Positions 28,494 through 39,600 of a DNA stretch of 64,000 bases are shown here, piece by piece (the first letter of the stretch is position 1; every line of letters begins with the position of its first letter). The notes beneath the pieces were generated by a model, which saw only the letters and a list, made by a program, of their open reading frames with translations, made no database searches and was not told the origin of the DNA. Location of the stretch: contig NC_082606.1 of the NCBI RefSeq assembly GCF_030936135.1, positions 4,597,255-4,661,254 of the forward strand, written 5' to 3'. A program made the position numbers and the translations under genes. This DNA comes from Gavia stellata (taxonomy: Eukaryota > Chordata > Aves > Gaviiformes > Gaviidae).

Positions 28494-31400
28494 GTATGAA
28501 AGCCTTTCTAAGTCTGTTTTTCTTGTTGCCAGTTCTGTGCTTGACATCTTGGTGATTGGCAGCATTCCCTGCTGTCAGTCACTCCTATCCTGTACCTTGA
28601 TGTGGGCACAACTAGAAAAAGATGCTTAGACTTCCACTTCAGCCCTGGCACCATTACCTTCCCCACCCAAGATGGGCTTCCTATCTCCCAGCTATCTGCT
28701 CTGGTATTAGACCCCAGGGCTCCAAGTCTCCCAGTGCCTGCTAATTCCCAAACTAAGCGGGTATAAAAGCCCCAAATTAAAACTATTAAGTTTGGAGCCT
28801 CTCTCTAGGCAAAAGTTAGGGTTGTGCCTGCGTCTCCACCCATGAGACCTTTTCCTCCAGTGTTTTCAGTTCCATTCCTCTCTGCACCACAGCAGGAACA
28901 GATCCGACTTGTACCCAAAGACCTTTTAAGTGACCTTGAGGGAAGTCACTCATATTGAAGATTTTATGCTTATTGCACTCCCATATTTACAGAACCACAT
29001 GCCCTGTACATCTGTCCTGGCTGCATTTCTTTACATTTAACATGTTTAATTTTTAAAGAGTTTAGAGAGATCAAATACATCCACATTATATGTTAAATAC
29101 TTCCCAAGCAAGTGCCAGCTTTGTCAGGGCCACTGACGTTAAAATCACATTAAGCATTCAGCTCTGTTCCACCAAAAATAGGACCAAAGAGCTTCTACTT
29201 TGAATTTCCATGCTTCTGCAGTCAACTGTTCTGGGGTTGCCCATTTGATTCTTCTCAGAACCAACCCACTGTCTGCACTTTCACAGTTTCAGCATCTGCC
29301 AGGAAGCAGAAACAGCAGCCATTTCTGCTCTCTTATGTAAGTCTATGTAGACTTCATATTTGTTCTCACTACTCTGTGTAACCGCAAGGTTACAGGAACC
29401 CAAAGGACTCCACACAGGAGGGTCTTAAGGGAGAGCCATAAGACTGAGCTTTCTGCTGGGCTAAAGCTGATTCCAAACAGGGATCCAGTTCTCACTGACA
29501 GCAGCCATAACAAAGCTGACCTCCAGCAAAATTTCGTTAAACCTGAGACTGGGTTTTATTTTCCATTATGTCCCTTCAAAGCAATTAAAATAAAAAGGAA
29601 TGTCACTAACAACCTCCTGTGCTGCACTGACAGCCTGGGTACTTCAAAATTGCAGAAGCCTGAAAACTAGAAGTTGGAAGTCCAGCCAGTCCCCAATTCC
29701 TTAATGAGCTTCTGGAAACCCTTGATGTGATTTTAACGACCCTCACTTTGAGGTAGTGATGATACAGGTTATTACTCAAGATGTATTCATCACTCTAGCC
29801 ACATCTGGATCTTTGTCTTTAAGGAGAAAAGAAAAAAAAAAAAAAGCCGGGATTACAAAGTTAAAAGAACATTAATGATTATTAGTCCTGATGAAGCAGT
29901 ATTGCCAGATTAGCTTCATGACGGACAAACCCAGTATCCATTCCATTTGCTTGTTAAAGAACAAGCAAAAGCCTCTTTGGTAGTAGAAGCGTAAGTGTGA
30001 AAGCCACAGTAATACAGGCCTTCCTTGTGTTTTCATGATTCTTTTTCATTCCTTGCCATCCAAGCCCTTTACAAACATTAGTTAATTCTTTGCAAATCCT
30101 TATCTTTGCTTTACACCTGGGGAAACTGGACCACTGGGCAGGAATGGTATTTATCTAAGTGCAGCCCTGGAAACTCATGGTAGAGCTGAGAACAAAGTCC
30201 ATGCCTTTTGGCTATGAGTCTTGTATCCTAAAGCCCTCTCTTTTTCTGCACTTTTCAAATTTGTTCATTTCGAAATGCATCAGTCCCAAATGAAAAGGAG
30301 ACAGGTGTGGCCCTGCAACATTAAATTCCACACACAGCTTGAAAATATTGTGTGTGATTTATTCATAGCATCTACTTTTAGTAGACAGTAGAGCTTTTCT
30401 CAATAGCTTACAAGTCACTGCAGAAAACACAGTAGTAGTAAACGGTATTAAAATTTCAATCTGCACAGTTGAATGTGTATTTGCCTTAGCACAGGCTGCT
30501 TACTCTTTACTGTTTTTACTCTTGGGATAGTTATGTTTTATTTCACAGGAATGTTATACGCTTTATAATTTTTGGCACCCATAGTAAACAGTTGTTTGCT
30601 GTAGGATTTTGCTATAGGACATTCCAGATGTTTCAGTAGAAAGGTATAAATACTGAAAAAGCTGGAAATAAATCCTTACTAACTGACTCTTAGGTTCAGT
30701 TTGATAAAGCAGAATAAACTGATTAGGATTAAAAGGGGAAATTCTACTGAATCTAGAAAACATATTGTAAATACTAAAAACTTGTAAGTGGACCTTTACC
30801 AAAGGAGGTAACACACTCTGCCATTACACCAAAACTGGAAACTGGGCAACAATTACAGTGATTTGGCAGGCAAGGAAGCACAGTTTCCTAGCCAGAATAA
30901 TGTAGCAAGGTAGATAAATATAGGAAATAGAACTTCCTACATTTAGGAATGGAATTGACATTTAGAGTTTTTACTTCAAAAAGTAAAAGCACACAAAAAT
31001 GCTTACAGTGCATATAGGAACACACTGGTATTGGTGAAGAGGTCTTCTTAAACATGCACATGTTTAGCCTCTTTTTATTAATTTCATACAAAATGAAGGC
31101 ATTGCAAGAATGGCTATGGCTTCATTTACAATGTTTTCAAAGAATATATGACTGTTTGCCAGTCATATATTAGGCAGTCAACAGGTTGCCCTGTAATGAA
31201 TCTCAAAGCATGTAAGAGGACGTGAAAGAGACTGATAAAAATAAAAGCATCAGCTGCAAAATAGCATAACCACCCCCAGCTGCTGCTTCTGCAGTGCTTT
31301 GGAGAACTCTCTGGACTTGCTACATTTGTGCACTTTGGAGGTTAAAGATGTCGATGATTATTAGTGAGTGTTAGAGGCTTAATATTACTGCCTTAAATAC

Positions 31401-32189
31401 TCTACAAACATAACCCACCTGCCAGCTCACAAAGTGTATGGTGACAACTTTCAAAAATTAACCAGAAAAGGAAAGCATTGTTTTTCCAGGAGTGACTTTG
31501 TCTGCCATCAGACATATTCCAGAGCAGAAAGGTGGCTTTTCATTGATCCATAATCGTTCATATTTTGACAACGGAAACTAGAATCACATCCATTGCTACC
31601 GAGTCATTTGTATGCATCGTTTGTGCTATTAACGTCACAGTGCTGTTAGTGGCAATTCTCTGGAACATTTTGTGGGTTTGGAGCAGATTCTAATGTGATG
31701 ACACATCAGGCACCAACATATAGTATCATCATTTGAAACCTTCAAGGAGTGTTATTTACCTGATAATTTGGTAGCATCCACAGCTCTGTTTCCCACTGTC
31801 ATTTGCAAAAGCATGATGGTATTATAGCTTGCCTGAAAACAGATTATTATAAATACCTCATATTGGTCAGAACCCATTTAGCAAGGCACATGCAATTATA
31901 GAGGTGCTGTAGGAAATGGACTTTATGACATAATTACCCACATAGACATGCTCCATCACTGTAGAGTAAGCCTCTGGATGAAAACTAGTTCTCCGGTATA
32001 AAGCATCTACTAATCCGAAAAAAGCATACTAAATTCCAAAGCTTTAGATTACAACAGACCAAACATTCCATATATCTTTGCCCTTCCTACTGATTTCTAC
32101 CAACAGTTGTTTTGTGTGAGGACCTAGCTAGGCTTATCCAGCTGACAGTTACTGGAACTACAGTGCCACAGTTTTGTTTTGCCTTGCAG
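28494..32189. other. Mostly non-coding, two weak candidate mini-exons
   Basis: Between the two candidate exon blocks I see two short segments that would keep the frame. One is 28893-28929 (QEQIRLVPKDLL, acceptor caccacag, modest donor A|gtgacc). The other is 31490-31531 (VTLSAIRHIPEQK, acceptor tttttccag, donor G|gtggct). Both are weak. The rest shows no gene. Confidence 0.35.
31143..31171. repeat. Perfect 12-bp inverted repeat, 5-nt loop
   Basis: AATATATGACTG (31143-31154) and CAGTCATATATT (31160-31171) are perfect reverse complements around TTTGC. The pairing does not extend further. No tandem genes or target duplications accompany it. Confidence 0.9.
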
Positions 32190-32301
32190 ACTTTAAATCG
32201 GTACACACTACAGCACTGTTAAAGGAAGCTGCAGCAGTACAACTTAAAGCAAAAACATTAGCACCAGAATGGCTGAGGTATCACACATCTCTAGTGGGAC
32301 T
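32190..32301 (+). CDS. Candidate exon of the same unidentified gene
   Basis: A strong polypyrimidine acceptor (gttttgttttgccttgcag) precedes 112 bp open in one frame: FKSVHTTALLKEAAAVQLKA, then about 16 more residues. It ends at a near-perfect donor, CT|gtaagt. The helical, alanine- and lysine-rich composition looks coding. The next likely acceptor (32480|32481) leads to a stop at 32503-32505, which would make this near the 3' end of the reading frame. No family is recognised. Confidence 0.3.
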
Positions 32302-32505
32302 GTAAGTGCATTTGTAAGGAAAAGAATTTCAGGAATGCAGAATGTTAGCTCCAACACAGCTGTTCTAATGAGCTCGTCTGGACAGTAGTGAGTAGGGAAA
32401 ACTACGATTTTACCTGCACCGGGCCATGTTGGATATTTGCAGAAGTTACTTGTAAGAAGTTCCATTCTTCAACCAATCAGAGAGCAAAGTATGCCTTACT
32501 GCTGA

Positions 32506-35500
32506 TGAGATGAGCCAGGACCTTGACAGATATCATTAAAGTTCACTCAGACAGAAGGTGCTAGAAAAACAAAATTTGCCATTAGTTGACAAGTTCTGTA
32601 GCAATTTTCAACCAGAAAGTGACAGCTGTTCTGCTAGTGGAACAGTAAGTCAGTCCTACGTGTTCTGTAAGGCCAGTATTTAACAAGCTGATCCGAAGTC
32701 CCTTATCAATTCAGTTTAGCCATTAGCTCTGCACTGAACTTCATTTCAGTGTCACAACTACTGGAAACTAATTGTGGCTTTCCACCTGGAAGCATTTATT
32801 TTTGCAGCAATCTCCCTATACCTGTACCTGCCTCATTAAGGAGGCCAGCTGCACCCCAGGTTGCTTCCACTTTGAAAGCTCCAGCATTTCTGACTGGTTC
32901 TTTCCTAATGCAAATGGCAGCTTGAAATCACCATGAGAAATCCACAAAAGGGAACTGCCAGTTTTCCTGGGCACTTGGACATCTTGCAGTCCTCATGCAT
33001 CTAAGAGCTATAATATCCTAAGGCTTACAAAGCATTACAGTACCAGGAGCAAGCCCCCAGCCAGTTCAGTGGATGGCTCTCTGCTGTGCTATTCCCATGC
33101 TTGCACAGCACCTTAACATGCAAACTCAGAATATCACATATGCTAATGTCTACTAAAAAGACTTTTCATTTCAGGATCTCAACTTAATGAACAAATGGAA
33201 TCCTGCAGCATCACTGTGGGGAAAGTGATTGCATAGCACAAGTGATCAAGGAAGACCTTCACTGATGTGTCAGAATGAATGAACGCAAGTGAATAGCAAA
33301 GGTAGGAGTATGGCCAGAGAGAAGAAAAGCAGCTATGGTAATTATCCCTGTCCACCTCAGCTTCAGCAGCAAAAATAGCACAACCAGAGAATGATCTGTG
33401 ACCCTTTTGCTCTGTGATGGCCCACTGCTTTGGTGAAGCAATCCCAATCTGTTTTGTTATACCTTGAGCTGCTACTCAACCCTCAAGCGTCAAGCAGGGT
33501 AGATGGTACAAGCGCAGTGACTTCAGGGTCCATACATCTGTTACTCCTGTAACCGCTGCAAAAGCACAGAGGCTGGCTTGGCAGATGGAAGATTTGCCTT
33601 TGAGGAGAAATAGGTCAGATATCAGAAAGCAAAGCCAGAGAAACAGATGCAGTCCTTCTTCCCCAGCAGACTGGTACTTGGCTCAAACATACCCTTAGTA
33701 ACTGAAGGCACAGCTCCTTGAGAGCAATTCCTCATACATTATGAAAGACAACGTTGCCCAGCAGGCTCAAGAGTGTAGCAAGGTCTCCAACCATACAAGC
33801 CTCTGACAGGCCAAGCACACTGTAGTGAGAAGCAAGTGGAGGGCTCAGCAAAAACACTTTGCCTGGGACACACCTCCTAGGGTTTGTGACTATTACAAGA
33901 GGGTAATTTTCTGTGGGAAGGCTCCCTTTCTACCTGCTGTTAATTAAATGTTGCAGGAAAGCAGCGAAATAGTGTTAGATTTTCATGCAATTAGTCTGTT
34001 CAGATGTACTGACTAGGATTGTACTGGCTTTTTTAATCCAAGTAGATGTCTCCACAATGACTGTTCTCCTGTTTGTCTCACTGAAACCATTCTCCTCCCC
34101 CTCAGTTCCCACACTATTTTGAGGTAAGAATTCTAACCCCCATTTAGAATCGTAGAATCATAGAATGGTTTGGGTTGGAAGGGACCTTTAAAGGTCATCT
34201 AGTCCAACCACCCCTGCAATGGACAGGGACATCTTCAACTCAGGTTGCTCAGAGCCCTGTCCAACCTGACTCTGAATGTTTCCAGGGATGGGGCGTGTAC
34301 CACCTCTCTGGGCAACCTGTTCCAGTGCTTCATCATCCTCACCGTAAAAAATTTCTTCCTTGTATCTAGTCTGAATCTATCCTCTCTTATTTTAAAACCA
34401 TCATCCCTTGTCCTATCACTACAGGCCCTATTAAAAAGTCTGTCCCCATCTTTCTTATAAGCCCCTTTCAAGTACCTAAGGTGTCCCTGGAGCCTTCTTT
34501 TCTCCAGGCTAAACAACTCCAGTTTAAATCAATTCCAGCTAACAGATAGCAAGTAAGAAGGAAAAGGAAGTGATGAAAGCACAAAAAAAGACTTAAAACA
34601 ACACGCAGAAGCTAGCACAGGGGATCTCTGATACCAGGCTGGACCCAATCATTAAGATAAGAACAAAACCGGCACATTTATGTTGGTGTGGCTAACAATA
34701 AGGCAAGAGTGTGCTGTAAAATTTTTTTGAGTATATAGAAATCATCAACCATCAATTCCTACATAGTCCACAGAACTTTTTGTCACCTGAGATATTTGCC
34801 AGCATTAAGATGCAATAAATCCACCTCTAAACAAAGTGATCACATGTATATATATAAAATTTAGTACTTATAAGAAATCAAAGTTTTATATTTTTTGAAG
34901 TTAAAAACACTATAAAACCTGAGCAATTATAACTGAGGGTGTTATACTAAAGGTATATTAAAGGAAATTTTTTGAGATTGCAGGTGAAGAAAGGTGAGAA
35001 CGTACAAGCCATCCTTCTCATGGTAGAAGGCTGTGAGCTTTTTAAAGAACTACTGAGAATCCTCAGTGGAGGATACAGTATAGTTGACATACCTTGAGTT
35101 TTCAGAGTAAAGGAAGGCAACAGCACAAGCCACTTTATTAAAGCTGACTTGTAACAGCTTGTTTTATCCAAGTAGAAGTCAATGCAGTGAGTGCTTTTCC
35201 ATTTGTCTCACATCCTCCTACCCTAAAGAAATCAGCCAAAACCAATAAATAGACTGTTTAGAGGAATTACATAGATTGTAGACAGTACAATTACCAAAAA
35301 TTTTAGTAGCATCTTTATGTATTGGGCTACCTCTGATGGCAGCTCCTTTAAAGACAATGAAATTATAACATACTGGCATATTTAGTGAAAAAAGAAGGTG
35401 GCTAAAACATTTAGGGAGAAGGCAATGAGTTGTTCAACACTACACTGACAGCTTGCCTAAAAACAGCAGCAGGTGACCTTCTCCAAATAACCTCAGTCAG

Positions 35501-36339
35501 GTAGCAACTGTGCTAGATACAGAAGTCTGGTATGTTATGCTGGTAAATCAGGAATGCCTCCATCCCAGCCAATGGTGTTAAGACTGTTGGGAGATGAGAC
35601 AAGAGCAGAACTGCATCCTGTGGCCAGCTGAAGCAGGGGGGAACCTCAATATGGAGATAAAACAGTATTTAAAAGATTAGCACCCTTTTGTCTATCCAGG
35701 GACTTCAGCCTGTCCTACAGTGCTTGCAAAGGGCATGTAGGATCTTCTTTCCCCTTCCTTCTACACAAATCTTCCCACGGCAAGTCTCAAAACACATTAT
35801 ACTCTATACTCTGCTGAACACTTCAGCTGTAAAAGATGACTTCTATAGAATTTCTTTAATACTCCTCTGGAGTGTCTTTATAGTTATTGCTATTTCTCAA
35901 TGAGCTGCTTCAGATTTATTTTAAAAATCCTGTCAAATGCTAATGACAATAAATTCTCTGTCCCTCTCCTGCTGCTCCCAAAAAGCCTTTTGGAGTTCTA
36001 GTTTAGAAAGATCACGTGTGGGCCTTGGAGTGGAAAAGGGTTGGCAGTAGGCAATCAACTTTTTCTCTTGACACAGAAAATTACCCTCTGCTAGGGCTAT
36101 AATTTATTGATATGTCTTTCACTAACAGGTCTTACGGCACAAAGTTATATCCAGCTCTTCCCACACAGCTATTCCCACCCATTGCACTTATTAATCAGAA
36201 AGCCTTCTAAATGTTATCTAGTAGCAAGAATTAAGCAGTTGTGTTTTGCAGATCATGTTCCTTCGTTTGCTCTTTCATTTCCTCTTATTCAACATTATCA
36301 CATTATGTTCCCTCTTCTTACGTGCTTTTCCTCTCCACA
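32506..36339. other. Non-coding spacer upstream of CHRNB4
   Basis: Apart from the CR1 copy at 34146-34523 I find nothing coding. AATAAA hexamers occur at about 34814, 35245 and 35948. They could serve a transcript from the candidate gene upstream, but nothing ties them to it. Confidence 0.55.
34146..34523 (-). mobile_element. CR1 LINE, 5'-truncated 3' end
   Basis: On the + strand this begins with AGAATCATAGAATGG-type octamer repeats followed by TTTGGGTTGGAAGGGACC, the reverse complement of the CR1 3' terminus. The - strand keeps an open frame (34235-34516, 93 codons) matching the C-terminal end of the CR1 reverse-transcriptase ORF, with motifs such as LFSLEKRRLQG, MKHWNRLPREVV and FRVRLDRAL. 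CR1 copies are usually truncated at the 5' end like this one. It is a relic and not a complete element. Confidence 0.93.
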
Positions 36340-36563
36340 AAGCTCTTTAAACAGCTGCAAAGGGGGAGGGACCACTATGCTCACGAAAACTCCACTTTGC
36401 AGAATGCTTCTGCCAGGTCCTACTGTCTGTCTCTCTCCAGGCATTTAATACCTCCAAGATTCAGGTTTGCTTTTACATCTCTTCCTTGTGCATCCCTGAC
36501 AACAGAGCCTATTGCCAGCTGTCTTAATTGAAGAACAGTAATCCACCTCTTCTTGTTATTGCC
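36340..36563 (+). promoter_or_regulatory. CHRNB4 proximal promoter region (inferred)
   Basis: The region lies immediately upstream of the CHRNB4 start codon. It holds two CAGCTG E-boxes (36352-36357 and 36516-36521) and a G-rich Sp1-like box, AGGGGGAGGG at 36361-36370. No TATA box stands out. The mammalian beta-4 promoter is known to depend on Sp-family sites, and bHLH factors such as ASCL1 act on the cluster. Assigning these sites a function here is inference. Confidence 0.4.
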
Positions 36564-36618
36564 ATGAGGAATACGTACACCCTCTTTCTCTTTGTAGTGG
36601 GCTCCTTCTATTTTAACG
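36564..36618 (+). CDS. CHRNB4: CHRNB4 coding exon 1 (signal peptide)
   Basis: The ATG has G at -3 and begins [18 protein letters not shown], a typical cleavable signal peptide. The exon ends after one base of a Gly codon at a strong donor (G|gtaagt). Its 55-bp coding length equals that of CHRNA3 exon 1. Any 5' UTR and the transcription start are not visible. Intron 1 is 4665 bp. Confidence 0.9.
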
Positions 36619-39600
36619 GTAAGTGATCTTTTCTTTCATATACAGTTTGCAGAACAGCGATAGCTTTCAGGGCTAAGAGGCAGGACTGTGATATAAGCTC
36701 TCAGACAATTTGTAACTATCACCTCAGTAGGTTGCAGACTTTAAGAGGATGCGTGAAATTGATTATTTTAGTGTTGTTTCTGGCTTGTTCAGTATCAGCA
36801 AATCCACTACGATGGATATGGACAGACCGTAAGTTGGACATAAAATGACAGAACAGTAGGAGATGACAATGATAATCACTAAATAATATGCCTTTAGATG
36901 CTCCCAGGATCATCTGTGATGGGAAAAGCAGGTATTGTGCTGAGAGTGAAAAAATAAAAAATTAACCATGACATGAATGATAAATAAGACAGATTTCATC
37001 CCTCTACAATTATTGGCTCAAGTTCATACATTTTGCAAAGTTCATACTTCCTAATTGCTTGATTAGTATGTAAATAGTTTAAATTAAGTTGAAATATGCA
37101 AATATATGCAAAAAAGCAAACATACATTAAGAACATTTTCTTTAGTCCGCCAGGATTTCTTGCATGTGTTTTAGCCAACACGCACAGCCCGACAGCAGCA
37201 TGAAATAGTGCATTTAACCATGGGAGCTTCTTCCCACGGAGAGACTCCACTGAAATGTTCAGAGTGAAACTGGCTGAAATTGAACCGAGACAAAAATCAC
37301 ATCTTTCCCATAATTATCTATTCATCCCACAGTTGTTTTGTTTCTTCAATCACTGAAAGGCAACTTTAGAAAACATCTGCTTTGTAACAAATGAAGAGTG
37401 AGGGCCTACTTTAGATTCTTAGATTACACACTTTTAAACCCATTACTATTTCCTTTTTATTTGCATTAATTGCAGTGTAGAAATTAAAACAGTCTTCAAA
37501 ATACAGTAAATTCACCACTACTTCCATTGGAACAATAAACATTCCAAATTAGCGTGCATTGTTCTAAGTGGTTATATAAAACTTTTTACTCAAGAGTATG
37601 CTGAGAAGTAACATCACAAAGTAATTTCAGAGAAGGTAACGGGATTGTCTTATTGCTGCTTCTCGCTCGCTCTTTACTAATTACAGATGGGAATTTGTTA
37701 TGTCACCATTGTCCACATAAGTTATTTGTGAGAGAGGAAAGAACAAAAATTACAACATATGCTACAAGATATTATTTCTAAACAAATGCTATTTCAACAA
37801 TTACTAAAATAACTGAAGTCAGGGAAATGGAGGAAACATGCCTTACATTTAATTTTGCAATTTAGACAGTGATAACAGTGCACTTGCCTGCACATTTGCT
37901 CCTTATTCTGTTCTGTGGAAATCACTCCAACATATTTGTCATTACACTGAAAATAAACAACATAACACAGGATGACTAGTTATTTAATTTTATGTATTTA
38001 AATTAGACCATGTAAAAGCGAAGTTTGGACAGGGGAGTGAATGAAGTCTGTGTTTTTGTTTCTTCTGCTGTGAAACTGGCATCATCCTGATGAAATTTTT
38101 TTAATGGTCATACTCCCGCCAAGAAAACAAACTCACTGCAGAATGTGCACTGCAAGTTATGTGGCAATTTGCTCTCCTTGTCATGGAGCAGATGTGTAGC
38201 GCGTTCAGTGAAGCTAAAATAATTTCCCTAGCTCAGGATCCACCCCAATGTGTTTTCTCCATTACTGCTTTCAATACACAAAAATAATCCACCCCCAAAT
38301 TAGGACTGCTTCATCATTCTTGTTAAAATCATTTGTCTAAAAGCATCAGTCTAGCCTCTGCAATACTTCTGGTGATTACTGCTATTTGGAAAAAAAGAGT
38401 TTGCGAGGGAAACTGTGCACTTCCATTTCTTCCAACTCTGAGAGGAAAAAGAAGAGTTTCAAATGCATGGCTACTGACATCATGAAATGCATATAAAGAT
38501 GAACTTGAATGCCTGGTAATTTTGTTCTCATTAGGTGCCATCTGGTTAATATGTAGATGGATAATGGAAAACAGATTATAAAAATTATATAAGAATCATG
38601 CATTTTTACACGTTATTTACAGAGAGATTGGGTTTAGCAACCTTTAAGGCAGTGCACTGCTGACATCTAGTGGTATTTGATACAGGCAGCTGAGTGAGAT
38701 GAGAGAGTAGCCCCTTCGATCTTTATTTCTGATCATTAAGTTATTTAAAGGTTGGGATGGGATGGTAATTTTATAAAGAATTATTGATTACAGGAACCCC
38801 TTCCTTGAGAACAGATGATAATTTCTTAAAGGGATTCATTATTTAACAAATAATTTTTTATAATTAAGCCATGGCCTGTCATTCATCTGCATAAAGTTTA
38901 TTGACAGAGTCAGTACTTTGAAATCTGAGCTGTTCTCATCAGACATGCAGACCCCACAGTATGTTTTGATTTTCAGACTAGACGACTATGATTGCTAAAA
39001 CCAGGTTTCAGAGAATAGGATTATTACAAATTCAGAATTAGCTTTCTGCAAATATTCTGCAGTTTCTAATTCTTACTCGCTGTTTAGCAAATACTCCATA
39101 TGCTAGAATATTTACAGAAAAAGACGGCAACACAGTGAAAACATATTTAACAATTCAAACAAGAATTCACTGTCTTTGCTAGCAGCATTCAGTGACCACT
39201 GTCTGAAACAAACCAAATGACAATTTATTTATATTTGAATTATAGGCATCTGTTTATGTCACTTACACATGCAACAGCAGGAATGGTTGTTAAAAAAAAA
39301 CAAACAAAAAAAAACAAACCCACAACACAATAAAGTAATTTTAACCAAGATGATCTCTTTAGCTACCACAAGGCTTCTCACCTATCCTTATAAGCACAGA
39401 ACGATTCATTCCTAGGGAGTGCGGCCCCATTTTCTTCACAGTCTCAAATTTAGCTCTATCTTGATTGCAATATACAAGGAAAAACAGAATCTGGAGCTTA
39501 GCAAGGATCAGCATAGCTCTAGCTTGATAAGCCTTTGATTAGGCAGGCTTACATTGAGAATAAATGTAATATTAAAATATCACATGGTACTAGGACTTTT

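Noticed and set aside
1..36000. Search for exons of plausible neighbours such as UBE2Q2 or ADAMTS7
   Set aside because: I looked by eye for conserved C-terminal and domain motifs on both strands and found none, so I assign no known neighbour to this region.
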